A stretch of DNA of 64,000 bases from Adineta ricciae (lineage: Eukaryota; Rotifera; Eurotatoria; Adinetida; Adinetidae), in assembly GCA_905250025.1 (NCBI GenBank), contig CAJNOJ010000296.1, positions 58,888 to 122,887 of the forward strand. The letters are read 5' to 3'. The number at the start of each line of letters is the position of its first letter. Position 1 is the first letter of the stretch. The notes beneath the pieces are model-generated. The model saw only the letters and a list, made by a program, of their open reading frames with translations, made no database searches and was not told the DNA's origin. Position numbers and translations under genes: made by a program. Positions 51,687 through 63,087 of this stretch are shown in pieces.

Positions 51687-52482
51687 GATAGTTGGTTAGT
51701 GTTGTCTTTGAAACGAGAAGAAAAGATCTTTCAAAGCAAAGCCGTAAAAATGTCTATGTTGTTACCTGCTCACATATACAATGCTCAGTGTGCGTGTGTT
51801 TTTCTGCCTCAAGTCGAGTAAAAGCTGAAAAACAAAAGGTAGAGGATATGATATAGTATGTTAAAGTCAGTATTCTTGTAGATAATGAAATGTGAACTGT
51901 TTCCATTAATTTACGGGTACAAAAGAACTATCAGAGCTTCTGAGAAAAGTAGCCCTATACTTTCTTTTCTATATGAAAAGTAAGTACTACAACAGTATAA
52001 AATGCGTTAATTAAGAGTGATGTCGACGATGGAATAATTGACTGTATCTAATCTCGACATCACAGAACATTTATTTCAATTGAAAAACAACATGATAGAT
52101 AATTTACGAAAGATGTATGAGAACAAGTCATCGTGTAATTACATTCAAAGTGTAATTACATGCTTTCGAGAAATTCTTAGGTGATGAGAAGACTGGTAGA
52201 ATAATCAACACTTACATCACTCAATGCATGATTTTAAATAAGCCGATTTTTTTCTTCAAAGCTCTTAATCCAACCATTAAACTTGTTACCGGTTGATTTC
52301 CTTATCTCATGAGCTTCGCAAATGAGAAAGCTACGCTTCATTTTGTCTGGATATTCGTAGTTAATGCGAGAACTTAATTAACAATTTGCATTGTACTCAA
52401 GAAGAATCGTTGATTGTCAGATATTACGCCGACAGTGTTTTCTCCATTTTTAGCAACGATTATATTGTCTATTTTTATCAAA
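51687..52482. other. Intergenic stretch, copy 2
   Basis: AT-rich, with no gene seen. A short local duplication of gtgtaattaca occurs at about 52134-52160. Confidence 0.4.
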
Positions 52483-53545
52483 TCAGTAAAGCCTCAGAAT
52501 ATGTTCCTGTAATGATCGTAGCCTAGCCGCTACAACCATTAGGGCAACTTTCATCGGTAGTATGGCAATGAATCTTCTAAAATTAACAGCGATATTCTTT
52601 CAAACGGATCCGGTGTGCGTTGTAGGAATTCTCTGAACGCTTGAATAAATCTTTACCAACAATCGAAACGATTCTAATCCAGTCGAATGCTGATAACTCG
52701 CACATACCGCTTTTAACATAGCACCTCGGATGAGAAGCGAAAGCAATCCTTTCGTAAAGCTGAACAGTTGTTAGCACAGTTTTCTAAGGGTGAAACGAGA
52801 GATTTTTTTAGGCAGTTCATCGTTTTCCATATCCATCGTTGACCTCGTGGTGTAAACGTTTTCACAGAATAAGAAAACTTCGTATAATACTTCATTCCGT
52901 AACCTAGTGCGTAGCCATCTATTCCACATATGATTGGATGAACAGCTTTTGCAGTTCTTGTGACACTGATCACATGATAGTGTGTGTACTTTGACCAGTT
53001 CTACATTGTCCTTGAGTGACATCAAGATAAGATTGATTTGTGACGCCGAAGGTATAATTCCAACTAAATTTGCATAGTGTTGCTTCGTGCGAGCAGATAT
53101 AAAAATAGATAAAGATGGAATGTTTTGGAAAACGGCTATGCCATGATGATTCGTGGAATGACTTTGTCCTACATGAGCATTTTCTATCAAATTGAGATTG
53201 ACTGTAACATTGGTAGCAGCACTTCCATTAGAATAAGATACGCGGATCGATGTTGTGATGTCCCCAAAGTATAAATGAAACGAGCTAACTATGGGCAGAC
53301 CGTTTGTATGCAAATGTGAATAGAGTAAGAATTGAAATTGCATCGAATTCTCCTGTCACAACTACAGAATTAGTTGTATAGGATGTATTTATCATTGGTT
53401 GGCTATTGACAAGGACAGCATAATCGTCTCTATTAGGTGTTGAAAACGGTACTGCCAGTTACATACTTTTTGGTAAAAGTTCAGCAAAATCGATTGAAAC
53501 GAGTCCGAATATCATAATCATAATCGTATATTTGTGTTGTTGCAT
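52483..53545 (-). pseudogene. Wrecked copy of the secreted cysteine-rich (stanniocalcin-like) gene (block copy 2)
   Basis: Colinear with 35562-36767 but with several lesions. A deletion of about 120 bases removes the intron and the start of exon 2 (join near 53459). A one-base insertion at about 53315 shifts the frame, further small indels lie near 53010, 52735 and 52645, and other changes lie near the 3' end. The frame is split into three short ORFs. No intact protein can be made, whereas all neighbours in copy 2 remain open. Confidence 0.8.
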
Positions 53546-53839
53546 TATTTGAACAAGTGAACCTTTCGTTTATTCGTCAATCTAGAACATTTGTACTCAA
53601 AAATAAGTTCTATGCTGAAAAAAGTAAGTAATTATGTCGTTTTGAATCATGAAGTAGACATGTCATCATACTCTTGAGAACAAAGTTTTTCTTGTACGAC
53701 CTACTTTTGACGACTAAATTACTCCTTTCATCTAACGCCTAATTATACTACATCATCAGCGCATATGTTATCAACTTTTACCTGAGATAATTTTCGTGAG
53801 AAGAGATGTTTTATCTACTTAATTATTTTATTTGAATAA

Positions 53840-55144
53840 TTAATTAAAAATCAAAATATAAGTAAGAATATAAAATACGGTAAAAAATAGAGTCTTGTCA
53901 TAGAAATGCGTGTTGGCATGGGCAGGCATGTTTGGTACTGCTTTTATCGGTGCAACGGAACAGTCATACGTTGTATAACCTTCAGTGCAACTACATGATC
54001 CAGTTCGAAAAATCGATTCTGATTGGCAAGCACCATGATTGGTGCAGTTACTGTAACAATAAACAGATCTATTCACATAATTGTTCAGCGCTTGTGAGAT
54101 CAATGCTGATTTGTTATGTATCAGTGTATCGTTCGAAAATCGAGTTGATGTTAACAGATCGAAAATACTTCCAATACTAAATTTGACAATAACAGGATTC
54201 GATGGAACTGTTGTTGACCATTCATCAATGGATGTTAATGATGTATCTCCGCCGAGCGTTGTTGTGTGTTTTTCTTCTACTTGTCTCATGAATTCTTGAT
54301 GTTTATCTTTGTCATAACTGTATTCTTGTTTAGCGTCTAACGACACATAAAATTCCAATTTAAGTGCATTTGTTACATCGAATCCTTTTTGTTCGAGTTT
54401 TTCATACGATTCGTTCGTCATAAGAATCGTTTCTTGAGCTATTCCACCAAGCAGTACAGTTGATACATATGCATAACCAAAATAATCGAATATATATGTA
54501 TAAATATACTTTTGCACGTCAGCAGTGTAGTTACAGCATGGCATATTGTTGATAACAAATTTAAATTGATCGGTTAGCTGCATTGCTGGCTCAAACATTG
54601 ATAGTTTAATATATGATATCTGAGCGGTTGTTTGCATCAGTGTTCTGGACTTCCTGACGATATTATCGATCGCATAGCGAGTTTCAACAGACGTTTCGTA
54701 TGCAAATGCAATGCCAGGTAGCTGACCACTAAGAGAGACATCGACTTTATTGGTAATAGATTCTTTTAATTCATTCAATTCACTTATGATCTCTGTTCTA
54801 GCATCCCAAGTGGTTGATGGTAGACAATCTAATGCGACATTCTCTGGTATTAATTGACTTGTGCACGACCCAACTGCTTGTTGACGATATTTTAAATTGA
54901 ATAACGGTTGCTTAAAACCATCTGCTTGACAACTCCCAGTGTAGCAAACAGGACTGCCGTATAGTGGGTTGTATCCTATACCAATTTTGTTTGAATTTGG
55001 TACCCAGTTCAATGGATCCAACGAAGCAAAATAACTTGCTACACGTTTCATGTAAATGGAAGTTTCATCCGTGTCTTCAGCATATGCTACCCGGGGATCT
55101 TTGATCAGGAGCACTAACACAAATATAAAGTATTTGCCAAACAT
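53840..55144 (-). CDS. MACPF (perforin-like) protein with EGF domain (block copy 2)
   Basis: 434 residues from ATG 55144, same length as copy 1. The MACPF motif FGYAYVSTVLLGG, the EGF-like domain and the hydrophobic C-terminus are all conserved. Changes cluster in the segment around DAKQEYSYDKDKHQEF and in the signal peptide. An upstream in-frame ATG exists but gives no better signal sequence. Confidence 0.8.
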   Translation of the reverse strand: MFGKYFIFVLVLLIKDPRVAYAEDTDETSIYMKRVASYFASLDPLNWVPNSNKIGIGYNPLYGSPVCYTGSCQADGFKQPLFNLKYRQQAVGSCTSQLIPENVALDCLPSTTWDARTEIISELNELKESITNKVDVSLSGQLPGIAFAYETSVETRYAIDNIVRKSRTLMQTTAQISYIKLSMFEPAMQLTDQFKFVINNMPCCNYTADVQKYIYTYIFDYFGYAYVSTVLLGGIAQETILMTNESYEKLEQKGFDVTNALKLEFYVSLDAKQEYSYDKDKHQEFMRQVEEKHTTTLGGDTSLTSIDEWSTTVPSNPVIVKFSIGSIFDLLTSTRFSNDTLIHNKSALISQALNNYVNRSVYCYSNCTNHGACQSESIFRTGSCSCTEGYTTYDCSVAPIKAVPNMPAHANTHFYDKTLFFTVFYILTYILIFN

Positions 55145-55585
55145 GTCGTCGGAAAAATGAATTGCCAATGAATACCTGTCGTTACATTTATACTGTCGCG
55201 AAACAAGGGAGAAATCCCAAAAAATTATGTTGGCTGAGTCACTTATGAAGCAATGCGACGTGGATTTTTTAATGGACTCTTTTGAAAAAACAAATACTTC
55301 TATTTTTGATCATTACTGACGTCAGCAATCAATTCAATTTCGCTTTCTCTCCGTTGAAAATAAGCTCGCCTCAGGAGTATGGCTGCTCTTTGGTGGAGTT
55401 TAAGCCATGCTTTTTAATAAGTCTACAGTAGCAACGCGTTTTGTCATTAAGGCTATTAGTGTTTCAAAGCTCGTAAGCGAAAAGAGACTGGTATTCGAGT
55501 CGATATTTTCAATCCTTTACTTTTATTGAACTATCGCTCAACGCTTAATCACATGCTCTCAAACATTTTGTAAAGCTTTTATTGT
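55145..55585. other. Intergenic stretch; left boundary of the copy 2 insertion
   Basis: Similarity to copy 1 stops at about 55460. No gene. Confidence 0.4.
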
Positions 55586-56572
55586 CTATTGTTTTCCATT
55601 GGCTAATGCTGCGGGTCGAGTGCGCTGTGCGTTTGCTTTGCCAGGTATCGTACGAGCCGTTGTCATTGCTACCGGCATAGTCACACGTTTACTTCGCCAG
55701 AAAAAAATTGCATCTTTACATTTCGCTCGTATGTCAGGTAAAGACATGACACTTGCAAACGGGACGAGAAAGATTATCCAATAGAGAAGAAATAATCCAT
55801 CCGAAAAATAATCTGCTGCGAAGCTCCATGAAAGACCCGCTGAATATGCAGCGTACAAAGTCATTGGTGGCAAGTCGAATATTAAATAGATAGCTGAGAT
55901 TGGCAGCAATTGACTGGCTAGCTTTTTATAATTTCTCCAAGTAATTCTTTGCTGAATACGATGTCGGTGGTTGATGACCCGAATAAGTAAAACAATACTG
56001 GAGAAAGTGGTAATGAATGCCGGTAATATAAAATGAATGATGCTTTCCCATAGAGCTGCCGATCGCGTTCGAATGTAGCATGAATAACGATTGCACATCC
56101 AAGAATCATATGTGTATGGAACTGCACAAGGTAGAATGAATAATACGATAGCATAGAATATACACGGACATATGAAGCATATGCATAAGGGCAAATAATG
56201 AAAGAACAGCCGCTTTGTTTTCGTTGAAAAGCAATTTGAATAAAATATGAGAATATGTCGTTCTATGGAACCCCAGGCCATGAATAGGAAAGAAGCAATT
56301 AAAAAGATCGATCGAATGTATGTCCAAGCAAGGCAAAAACTTGGCGTAGCAATGAGAACAGTATTTGTACGATAATAATGAACTTGCCAAGTCACATCTG
56401 TTACTTCGATAAACAATCCACAAGACAAAAGACAGATGATAACATGATTATTGAGGGCATTTCGAAGAGCTTTATCTTTCAATAGATGATATAAATTGAA
56501 GATGCTGACAATAATTGACGGTATAAGAGGAGCCAATAAGAGCCATAAGCGTATGTTATTCGGCATTGCCAT
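55586..56572 (-). CDS. Extra 7TM receptor present only in block copy 2
   Basis: Intronless, 328 residues, seven hydrophobic helices. TM3 ends FMAWGSIERHILIF, so ERH takes the DRY place. There is a long basic C-terminal tail (VTMPVAMTTARTIPGKANAQ...). TM6-7 contain DLPPMTLYAAY. It belongs to a different receptor subfamily from its neighbours. Copy 1 lacks it at the equivalent position (38630-38995), so the gene was inserted in one copy or deleted from the other. Confidence 0.75.
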   Translation of the reverse strand: MAMPNNIRLWLLLAPLIPSIIVSIFNLYHLLKDKALRNALNNHVIICLLSCGLFIEVTDVTWQVHYYRTNTVLIATPSFCLAWTYIRSIFLIASFLFMAWGSIERHILIFYSNCFSTKTKRLFFHYLPLCICFICPCIFYAIVLFILPCAVPYTYDSWMCNRYSCYIRTRSAALWESIIHFILPAFITTFSSIVLLIRVINHRHRIQQRITWRNYKKLASQLLPISAIYLIFDLPPMTLYAAYSAGLSWSFAADYFSDGLFLLYWIIFLVPFASVMSLPDIRAKCKDAIFFWRSKRVTMPVAMTTARTIPGKANAQRTRPAALANGKQ

Positions 56573-57066
56573 TGCTCGGAAATGAGAAATTATGAGCTAA
56601 CACACTCAGCTCTGTAAAAACAGATCTTGATCTAACGTCGCACCGTTGGCGTCCGTTTCGATCTTGTTAGAAACAGAACGCGTTCAGGCAACGTGATGAC
56701 GCCAATGGATGTTTGTCAGGCTCGTAGTTTTCATGAAAATACCATGTCAGTAAAATGTCAGAGAAGGTTAAAAGGCGTTAAGCATGCATTGAAATATTTT
56801 AAGGTATAAAAATGAATGTAATCTTTTTTGGACATAATCAGCTCTGAATTCAGAAAACGTGTCTATTTAAAACAAGTATGAGCGAAAAAAAGACGTTGAT
56901 GAGAAAATATCTTTTTTTTTATTAAACAGAATGGAATTAGGTGAAGAAAGAGTCGTAACATTGAGAGTTGAACAGAACTGTTAACATCCAAGAAAACCAG
57001 AAAAGAACGAATTGAAGTCATCGTACGCTGTACAGTCATTTGAGAAGCAGCTTCCATGCACTCATC
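56573..57066. other. Intergenic stretch
   Basis: No gene. Similarity to copy 1 resumes at about 56873. Confidence 0.4.
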
Positions 57067-57972
57067 TTATGATATATGTGCTACAATAGTATTGGTTTGT
57101 CGATGAATGATATTCTTCATTGCTTTTTTCAATGGATCTGTACATTGATAGAGTGCAATCAAAACTAAGATGATTGATATACTGACAAATAAGTCAGCAA
57201 TGCGGAGGAAATATTTCCATCGGTGATCGGCAAATGATAATGTAATAAAAACGACATACGGTAAACCAGTGGTGAGGAGAATCATTACAATCAAAACAAT
57301 TCGCTGTACCATCTGTAATTGTTGATGTGCACGGTGCAATGTATTCGCACATGTAATTCGAAGACTCATTCCTTGAACATGGCGAATTAATCCAATATAG
57401 AGTATTACAATGATTGCTATTGGAATGATGTAAGCGAAGCAACCAGCATAGATAACTGAAAACGAGAGATCGAAACGTAATTGACACATTTGATTATAAT
57501 CATTGTAGATAATTTCGCCATTGAAGAGGAATACAAATGGATAAACAAATGCGCATAGCCATGTGCAACTGATGGCAACGATTTGCGTTTGTTTCGATTG
57601 AAAGAATAAACGTAATGGATAAACAACAACTACATACCGATGGATGGCTTGAAGTAAAAATGAATAATTGATAGTAGTATACGCAACGTAGGTGAGGTAA
57701 GTGCGAAAAGTACATAAAGAATCTTGATATGTGATTCTTTTGAAATCGTTGATCAACGTACAGATTAAGGTGCCTATAAGAACCAAGGAAAAGAATAATG
57801 TACTTAAGCATGAATTAAATACTAATGCCATTGGAATTGTATGGCATGCTTTATCGAAGATGATGCCAAGTAAAAAGATTATTGAGATTAGCAGAATACA
57901 ATTTGCACAAAAAATCTTGAAAATATCTACTGGAATAAGCCACTTTGCATTCAGCACATCACTTGAATTCAT
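57067..57972 (-). CDS. Intronless 7TM receptor with HRY motif (block copy 2)
   Basis: 301 residues, closely matching 39187-40092 with identical length, HRY motif and tail ending VAHIS. Most substitutions are conservative. Confidence 0.8.
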   Translation of the reverse strand: MNSSDVLNAKWLIPVDIFKIFCANCILLISIIFLLGIIFDKACHTIPMALVFNSCLSTLFFSLVLIGTLICTLINDFKRITYQDSLCTFRTYLTYVAYTTINYSFLLQAIHRYVVVVYPLRLFFQSKQTQIVAISCTWLCAFVYPFVFLFNGEIIYNDYNQMCQLRFDLSFSVIYAGCFAYIIPIAIIVILYIGLIRHVQGMSLRITCANTLHRAHQQLQMVQRIVLIVMILLTTGLPYVVFITLSFADHRWKYFLRIADLFVSISIILVLIALYQCTDPLKKAMKNIIHRQTNTIVAHIS

Positions 57973-58360
57973 TCTTATGACAGATCAACAATTGAGGTCG
58001 AGGCTGAATAGAAGATTAACTATTAAATGACGCTTTTTAACATTCTATGAGATGAAAGAGAATTCTGTTAAGTTCATCCAGCGGTGAATTCAAAAGTTCA
58101 TTGTATGAATGTTCTATAGAAGTATTCTAGCTGAAAATAGCTTTGGTTCCTGTCATTGATAACTATGACGTCGCCGTGAAAAAATGGATTTAATACATTC
58201 GATGATGAAAAGTCACTCCGCAACACATCTATTGAAAATGTTTCTAGTATAAGTGAAGTATATATCGTCTTTTTATTTCAAAACAGTGTATTTAAATTTT
58301 ATTGGCAAAATTTACAGGTTCTGTTTTTCTTCCTATTTTTGCTCTCAACATCCTCGCGTG
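57973..58360. other. Intergenic stretch
   Basis: No gene. Confidence 0.4.
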
Positions 58361-61300
58361 TTAAGGAATAATCTTCGAAGACTCTGCTCGTCGTCTTTTG
58401 ATAAACTTCAATAAGGAACAGATTGTTCCCACTGGAAAATTTAACCACTCTTTTCGATCAATTCGATCTCGACATGATAACTCGTAGTCAGGAATCCGTC
58501 CTTCACCTCCGGCATTTTCATAAACGACACCAATCAATGTGTTCGCTACGCCCTGGGTGATAACAAGTGCAACTAACTGCACAGAATTAAAATCTGTCGA
58601 TCGAACGTCTACGAATCTTGAAAATGGAATAATATTGAACCATTGTTCATATGTGTGGTAATCTCCTAATAGAATTAAAACAATATTTAAGACGATGCCA
58701 AGGATAATATAAGACAACATGGATATATAGGATGCTCTCGTGCTTTGATTTTCTCTAATCGTGGCAAGATACTGAACGTTTTTCGAAGTTGGCAGCAAAT
58801 ACTGACGTCTAATTGTTGTCCATGTGTTTAATATGATGGTGATCGCACAAACACCAAGTGAACATGTTAAGTACATATCTCGAATGATGTACAGATAAGC
58901 TAACAACGTTTTAATTGCAGTTGTAGATATAATAGTCAGAATCAATGAGATCCAACTAAACCAGATAATTCCTTCGACGAAGATAATGCATAACAAACGC
59001 ATGAACGCAATAATGTAGCCCACCCAAAGTTTCGATGTTCCATAAGCATCGGCAATGGTAATACCTGTGTCTATAATTCGATAATTATGAACAACTAGGA
59101 TGTATTGCGTAATCAATGTCCGATGTGCAGCACGCATGTTTAAAAAGATCCGATCGGATGGTTGATGAAGTTTACAGAGAGTTCGAAGTATCCAAATAGA
59201 TTTGTTAATAGGTTTGGTTAGAAACATGATTGGAGCGATGAGGAACATTTGAATGCAAGCTAAGATAATACCCAACATAATACCCACGAAATAATCTTTA
59301 AATGTAATATAATCATATACTTTGGATTGTTTAACGCGACGATATTCTTCTCGGCGTGGATATTTCGTGACAATATTGAATCGACTGACATTCCAATCGA
59401 GTAGATAACGAACGATGTCAGGAACATGATCGAATGTACCACGGAAGTAATTATGACAAATTTTTTCTTTGCAATTGATAAAAATTTGATTAACGGACGA
59501 TTTATATTGGGTTAGTATCGAGGGTTTTTCTGGTAGAACACTTAGAGCAGATTCATAATGACTGTCAGTATCCATGTCAATCACCACATAACTGTCTTCG
59601 GGGTGGTCAGCTATCAGTAATAATTTAATATTGAGAAAAATATCTCCGTTCGAATTATTTTCTCGCAATTGTACCGCTGATGCTTGTAGGTCGTTGACTA
59701 GCAAACGTTTGACTTCCGAGGTATAATTTGATGTTCTTATAAACTCCCACTGTTGGTCTTTATATTTGAATAACGTATTGGATTGTTCCAAGGTTGATTT
59801 ACGGTATTGCCAATACTTTTCCAACTGTGAATCCGTTGCAAATATGGCCAATGCGAAACATTCACTTATTTGAGCGCGATATATCGCACTAAGTCCATCG
59901 AACGGATATTTGCTTTTTCGAATGGGTAACAGTAATTCTTCTAGCATTGTTTTCAAACTTTTCGTATCTTCATTGTGTTCAAATCTCATTCTGTTCCATC
60001 GATGTCTTCCGGAGTCGATGATCGTGTTCAGTAAACGAAAGAGATACTTGCTGCTTCGATAAATTACCCGGCCATCATTGTTGTTTTCACAGGAATAATG
60101 TTTAATGTCTTTCAGAAATCCGGCGTACTGTTCGTTAATTGATTGGTATAACTGGTTATTGGTGATGAGATTTGCGCGTACTCTTCTGTTTTTAACAAAC
60201 GACAGGTCAGCATGATTGTTATATTGATCGACTCCAGTGTAAAACAACGCACCTTCTGCTACACATGCATCGTGAGCAAAGTAGATGGCCTTGGCATATT
60301 TGTGTCTCATAGAGACGATTAATGCGTCGGTATAACGCATTTCACTTGGAGGAATGCGAAGTATTGGTGTTAAAATAGAATCTTCGTATCGATCTTTTCG
60401 AACTCGGATATTTCTCTCAATTTGTCGTGCTTGACGAAGATATTTGCTATATAGCATATTGGCACGTTCCATTAACACATGTTTCTGTTCTTGTGCAATT
60501 CTATTCCACAAGGCTTCGAATTTAGTAGTATCGTATGTTGATGTTCCAATGGTAGGTTTGATATTCTTGATTTCATTCAATGCATCCGTAATTAATTGGT
60601 TTGGTTTTCGTATATGCGAAAGTAGATGCATCGTGTGTTTCCAATATGTTTTATCGACATCGTGAAAGAATGTCTCCACTGACTCATCGGGATGAGTTTT
60701 TTTCCTAATGTCCATATACAGTTGCCATTCTTTTCCAGTCATATATCTTCGTAGTTGAACAGCTGATATTTTATTCTGTTTATAATCATTAACTTCATAG
60801 AAGAAATAGTACGGATAATCGCACGGTAGGTGTAGAAATATTCCCAGACCTGTCCCTTTGACTTTATATTTCGGTTCAATTGCACCCATGTCTCTTGGAT
60901 ACAGATTAGTATCGAAAACAATACCAGATGGTAAGTGCCAATGCAGTGAGAAAAAAGCATTGAACATAACGCAAGCGTCTATGTCTACATCACTTCCATC
61001 GGTCGAAGCCAAGCGAATATCATAATCAGACTCAGGATCTCGGCTGCCTGCTTCGTTTTCAACAATGATTTGATTGGGAAATAGCTTCATGAGCTGATCT
61101 AAGAGATCATCGATGTAGGCTGCGCGATATTTACAAAGCTTGAGCATAAACTCAGTCATATGTTTTGGCGTTAGTTGCCGCACAGTTTGTAGAATATACT
61201 GAGAAATGTTGTTTTCTACACTATCAACGTTTGAATCATCACAGAAGAATTTGCGAAGTATTTCCCAGTTTTTAATTCCACGTATAATTTGATCAGATGT

Positions 61301-61459
61301 GTATTGACTAGTAAAGATAATTTGCGCGTGTTCATCTAAAATAATAATATGCTCATCGGGAATATTTGGTATTTGAAGTTTGTTGGTATTGCTTTGCAGT
61401 GAACTTATAGTTTTGAGATCACTGTGCAGTGATATGATTGATGCTTGTACGGTTTGCAT
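58361..61459 (-). CDS. Nucleotidyltransferase-like/multi-TM fusion protein (block copy 2, complete)
   Basis: Intronless ORF of 1032 residues. Residues about 130-190 read like a nucleotidyltransferase fold: G-S at 138-139 (EAGSRDPESDYDIRL), the metal pair D145-x-D147, and a third acidic residue D183 in GIVFDTNLYPRD. The helix between (CVMFNAFFSLHWHLPSG) matches the NTase-like domains I recall from large bacterial secreted proteins. Residues about 200-700 are mixed helical with no recognised domain. From about residue 722 there are roughly six TM segments and a basic C-terminal tail (FIKRRRAESSK). If active, it would be a membrane-anchored nucleotide-transferring enzyme; substrate and topology are unknown. 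No signal peptide. The fusion is not one I recognise. Confidence 0.65.
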   Translation of the reverse strand: MQTVQASIISLHSDLKTISSLQSNTNKLQIPNIPDEHIIILDEHAQIIFTSQYTSDQIIRGIKNWEILRKFFCDDSNVDSVENNISQYILQTVRQLTPKHMTEFMLKLCKYRAAYIDDLLDQLMKLFPNQIIVENEAGSRDPESDYDIRLASTDGSDVDIDACVMFNAFFSLHWHLPSGIVFDTNLYPRDMGAIEPKYKVKGTGLGIFLHLPCDYPYYFFYEVNDYKQNKISAVQLRRYMTGKEWQLYMDIRKKTHPDESVETFFHDVDKTYWKHTMHLLSHIRKPNQLITDALNEIKNIKPTIGTSTYDTTKFEALWNRIAQEQKHVLMERANMLYSKYLRQARQIERNIRVRKDRYEDSILTPILRIPPSEMRYTDALIVSMRHKYAKAIYFAHDACVAEGALFYTGVDQYNNHADLSFVKNRRVRANLITNNQLYQSINEQYAGFLKDIKHYSCENNNDGRVIYRSSKYLFRLLNTIIDSGRHRWNRMRFEHNEDTKSLKTMLEELLLPIRKSKYPFDGLSAIYRAQISECFALAIFATDSQLEKYWQYRKSTLEQSNTLFKYKDQQWEFIRTSNYTSEVKRLLVNDLQASAVQLRENNSNGDIFLNIKLLLIADHPEDSYVVIDMDTDSHYESALSVLPEKPSILTQYKSSVNQIFINCKEKICHNYFRGTFDHVPDIVRYLLDWNVSRFNIVTKYPRREEYRRVKQSKVYDYITFKDYFVGIMLGIILACIQMFLIAPIMFLTKPINKSIWILRTLCKLHQPSDRIFLNMRAAHRTLITQYILVVHNYRIIDTGITIADAYGTSKLWVGYIIAFMRLLCIIFVEGIIWFSWISLILTIISTTAIKTLLAYLYIIRDMYLTCSLGVCAITIILNTWTTIRRQYLLPTSKNVQYLATIRENQSTRASYISMLSYIILGIVLNIVLILLGDYHTYEQWFNIIPFSRFVDVRSTDFNSVQLVALVITQGVANTLIGVVYENAGGEGRIPDYELSCRDRIDRKEWLNFPVGTICSLLKFIKRRRAESSKIIP

Positions 61460-63087
61460 GAACAGTTTATCAGGATGAATGTCAAATTACGGAAAATGTT
61501 GATTATCTTGTAAGGATTTCTATTTTAAAATCAAGTTTTAGTAAATCTAGAATTGAGAGTATAACTGAATATCTTTACGGGGATGAGGGAGCACGTATAC
61601 GTGCATTGCTGTCTCTTGACACCCATCTACACTATGATTTTATTCCCTTTGTATCAATGCTGTTTATCTTATCTGTTGATGCTTTCGGATCTTTACAAGA
61701 CACAGTGGTGAGAGTCAATGTTAATTAATGCACGTTCTACATTCAGATTTTATGAGTAAGTACGAATGAAAGAACGTAATAGCATTTTATACACTCGTTA
61801 TCTGTTCATTAAACTTCGCAATAGAAAGTGCAATGTGAAAGTAAAATTAAACAAAACGATGACGAGTCTATTAATTTTCATTTATGCACAAAAAAACAAT
61901 TAATTTAAAGATAGATAAGACGAGCAAAAGTATGTTTTCAATTTTAGTTAATTTACTCACTAATCGTTTATTGTAAGGAGAAAGAGAACGAAAGGAAAGG
62001 ACAGACAATACAGCACACTTGTGCTTCACCTGTACAAACCGACAAAAAAAAATATTTGGGATAAAAAGCCATACAGAATGGCCTACGTCTAAATTTCGTG
62101 TAGTAGTTAATATGTGCAGGTTTCATTCTTTACTGTACTGAACTCGGACTAGTCAATGTTGGAAATCTATTACAAAAATCAAATAATAGATAGTATTGTG
62201 TTGCAGTAGATCAAGAATCTTGTTGGTTGATTTTTTTTATAGGTGTAACCATTCGCGTCGGCAACTTAAACAACTTTTAAAATTATATGACGATGCATAT
62301 ACGCCAGAAAATGCGTGACGTTTTACAAGTAGCATTTCATAACACAGTATACGCGTCGAAAATAAAGCGTGTAATGTTGAAAGTAATTGCCACGGTGTTA
62401 GCGAAAGATATGAGTATTCTTCGATACAGATTGTTTCAAAATTCTAAGCATTAGACAGACTGACTTTAGTTGAGTCAATTGAATGCATTGTATATGCATT
62501 CATACAAAATATGGTGATAGAACAGTGAAATAGTTGAATTACCTCGTCTGCCGACTCCGCATTTAAACAAGGAATCACGACAAAGCTCTATGGGTGTGGA
62601 TGGACGAACGAATGCATGAATAGTTTTCTAAGATACTTGCTATATTTTTCTTACAGCGAAAGGTGTGGCGTTTGATGCTAGTGGGATCCTCAAACTGCTA
62701 GAGACCGGTGAAACTTCTAGTCGTAATTGAGATTGTTTATAATTGGTCTGAGACAAAAACCAACTCTTCCGAAGCTTTCATTCCTGAACTTTCCATAAAA
62801 AGAATGAGTTCTTCGTACAATGAATACAGCAGAGTGAAGTCAAAGAAGATCATGCAAAGCACTAACTTGAATAGATATTTTACATTTATATGTTAATTCT
62901 GTTTCATTCGCGTTTAAAGAATTGTAATATTTTCACTGTCAGAGAACAAGTATTCGTTCTCTGGATGTAAAGACATCAAACAGAACAACGCGATAAGAGT
63001 AGGAAGAAAAACAAGTTGGTAGTTTCCAAATAATGCATTTAGTATTTAAAAGAATTGAATAAATCATCAGAGCAGCTTTTGGAGAAA
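61460..63087. other. Long gene-free stretch
   Basis: 1.6 kb, AT-rich. No ORF with protein-like character, no tRNA and no terminal repeats recognised. Confidence 0.45.

Larger units (their letters stand above)
42299..61459. repeat. Large direct repeat, copy 2
   Basis: Counterpart of 24642-42297, lacking the start of the first receptor, with one extra receptor gene (55586-56572) and with the N-terminal half of the last gene that is missing in copy 1. Confidence 0.9.

Noticed and set aside
62708-62896. 62-codon plus-strand ORF
   Set aside because: Composition and context do not support coding, and no start-context or homology evidence is seen.
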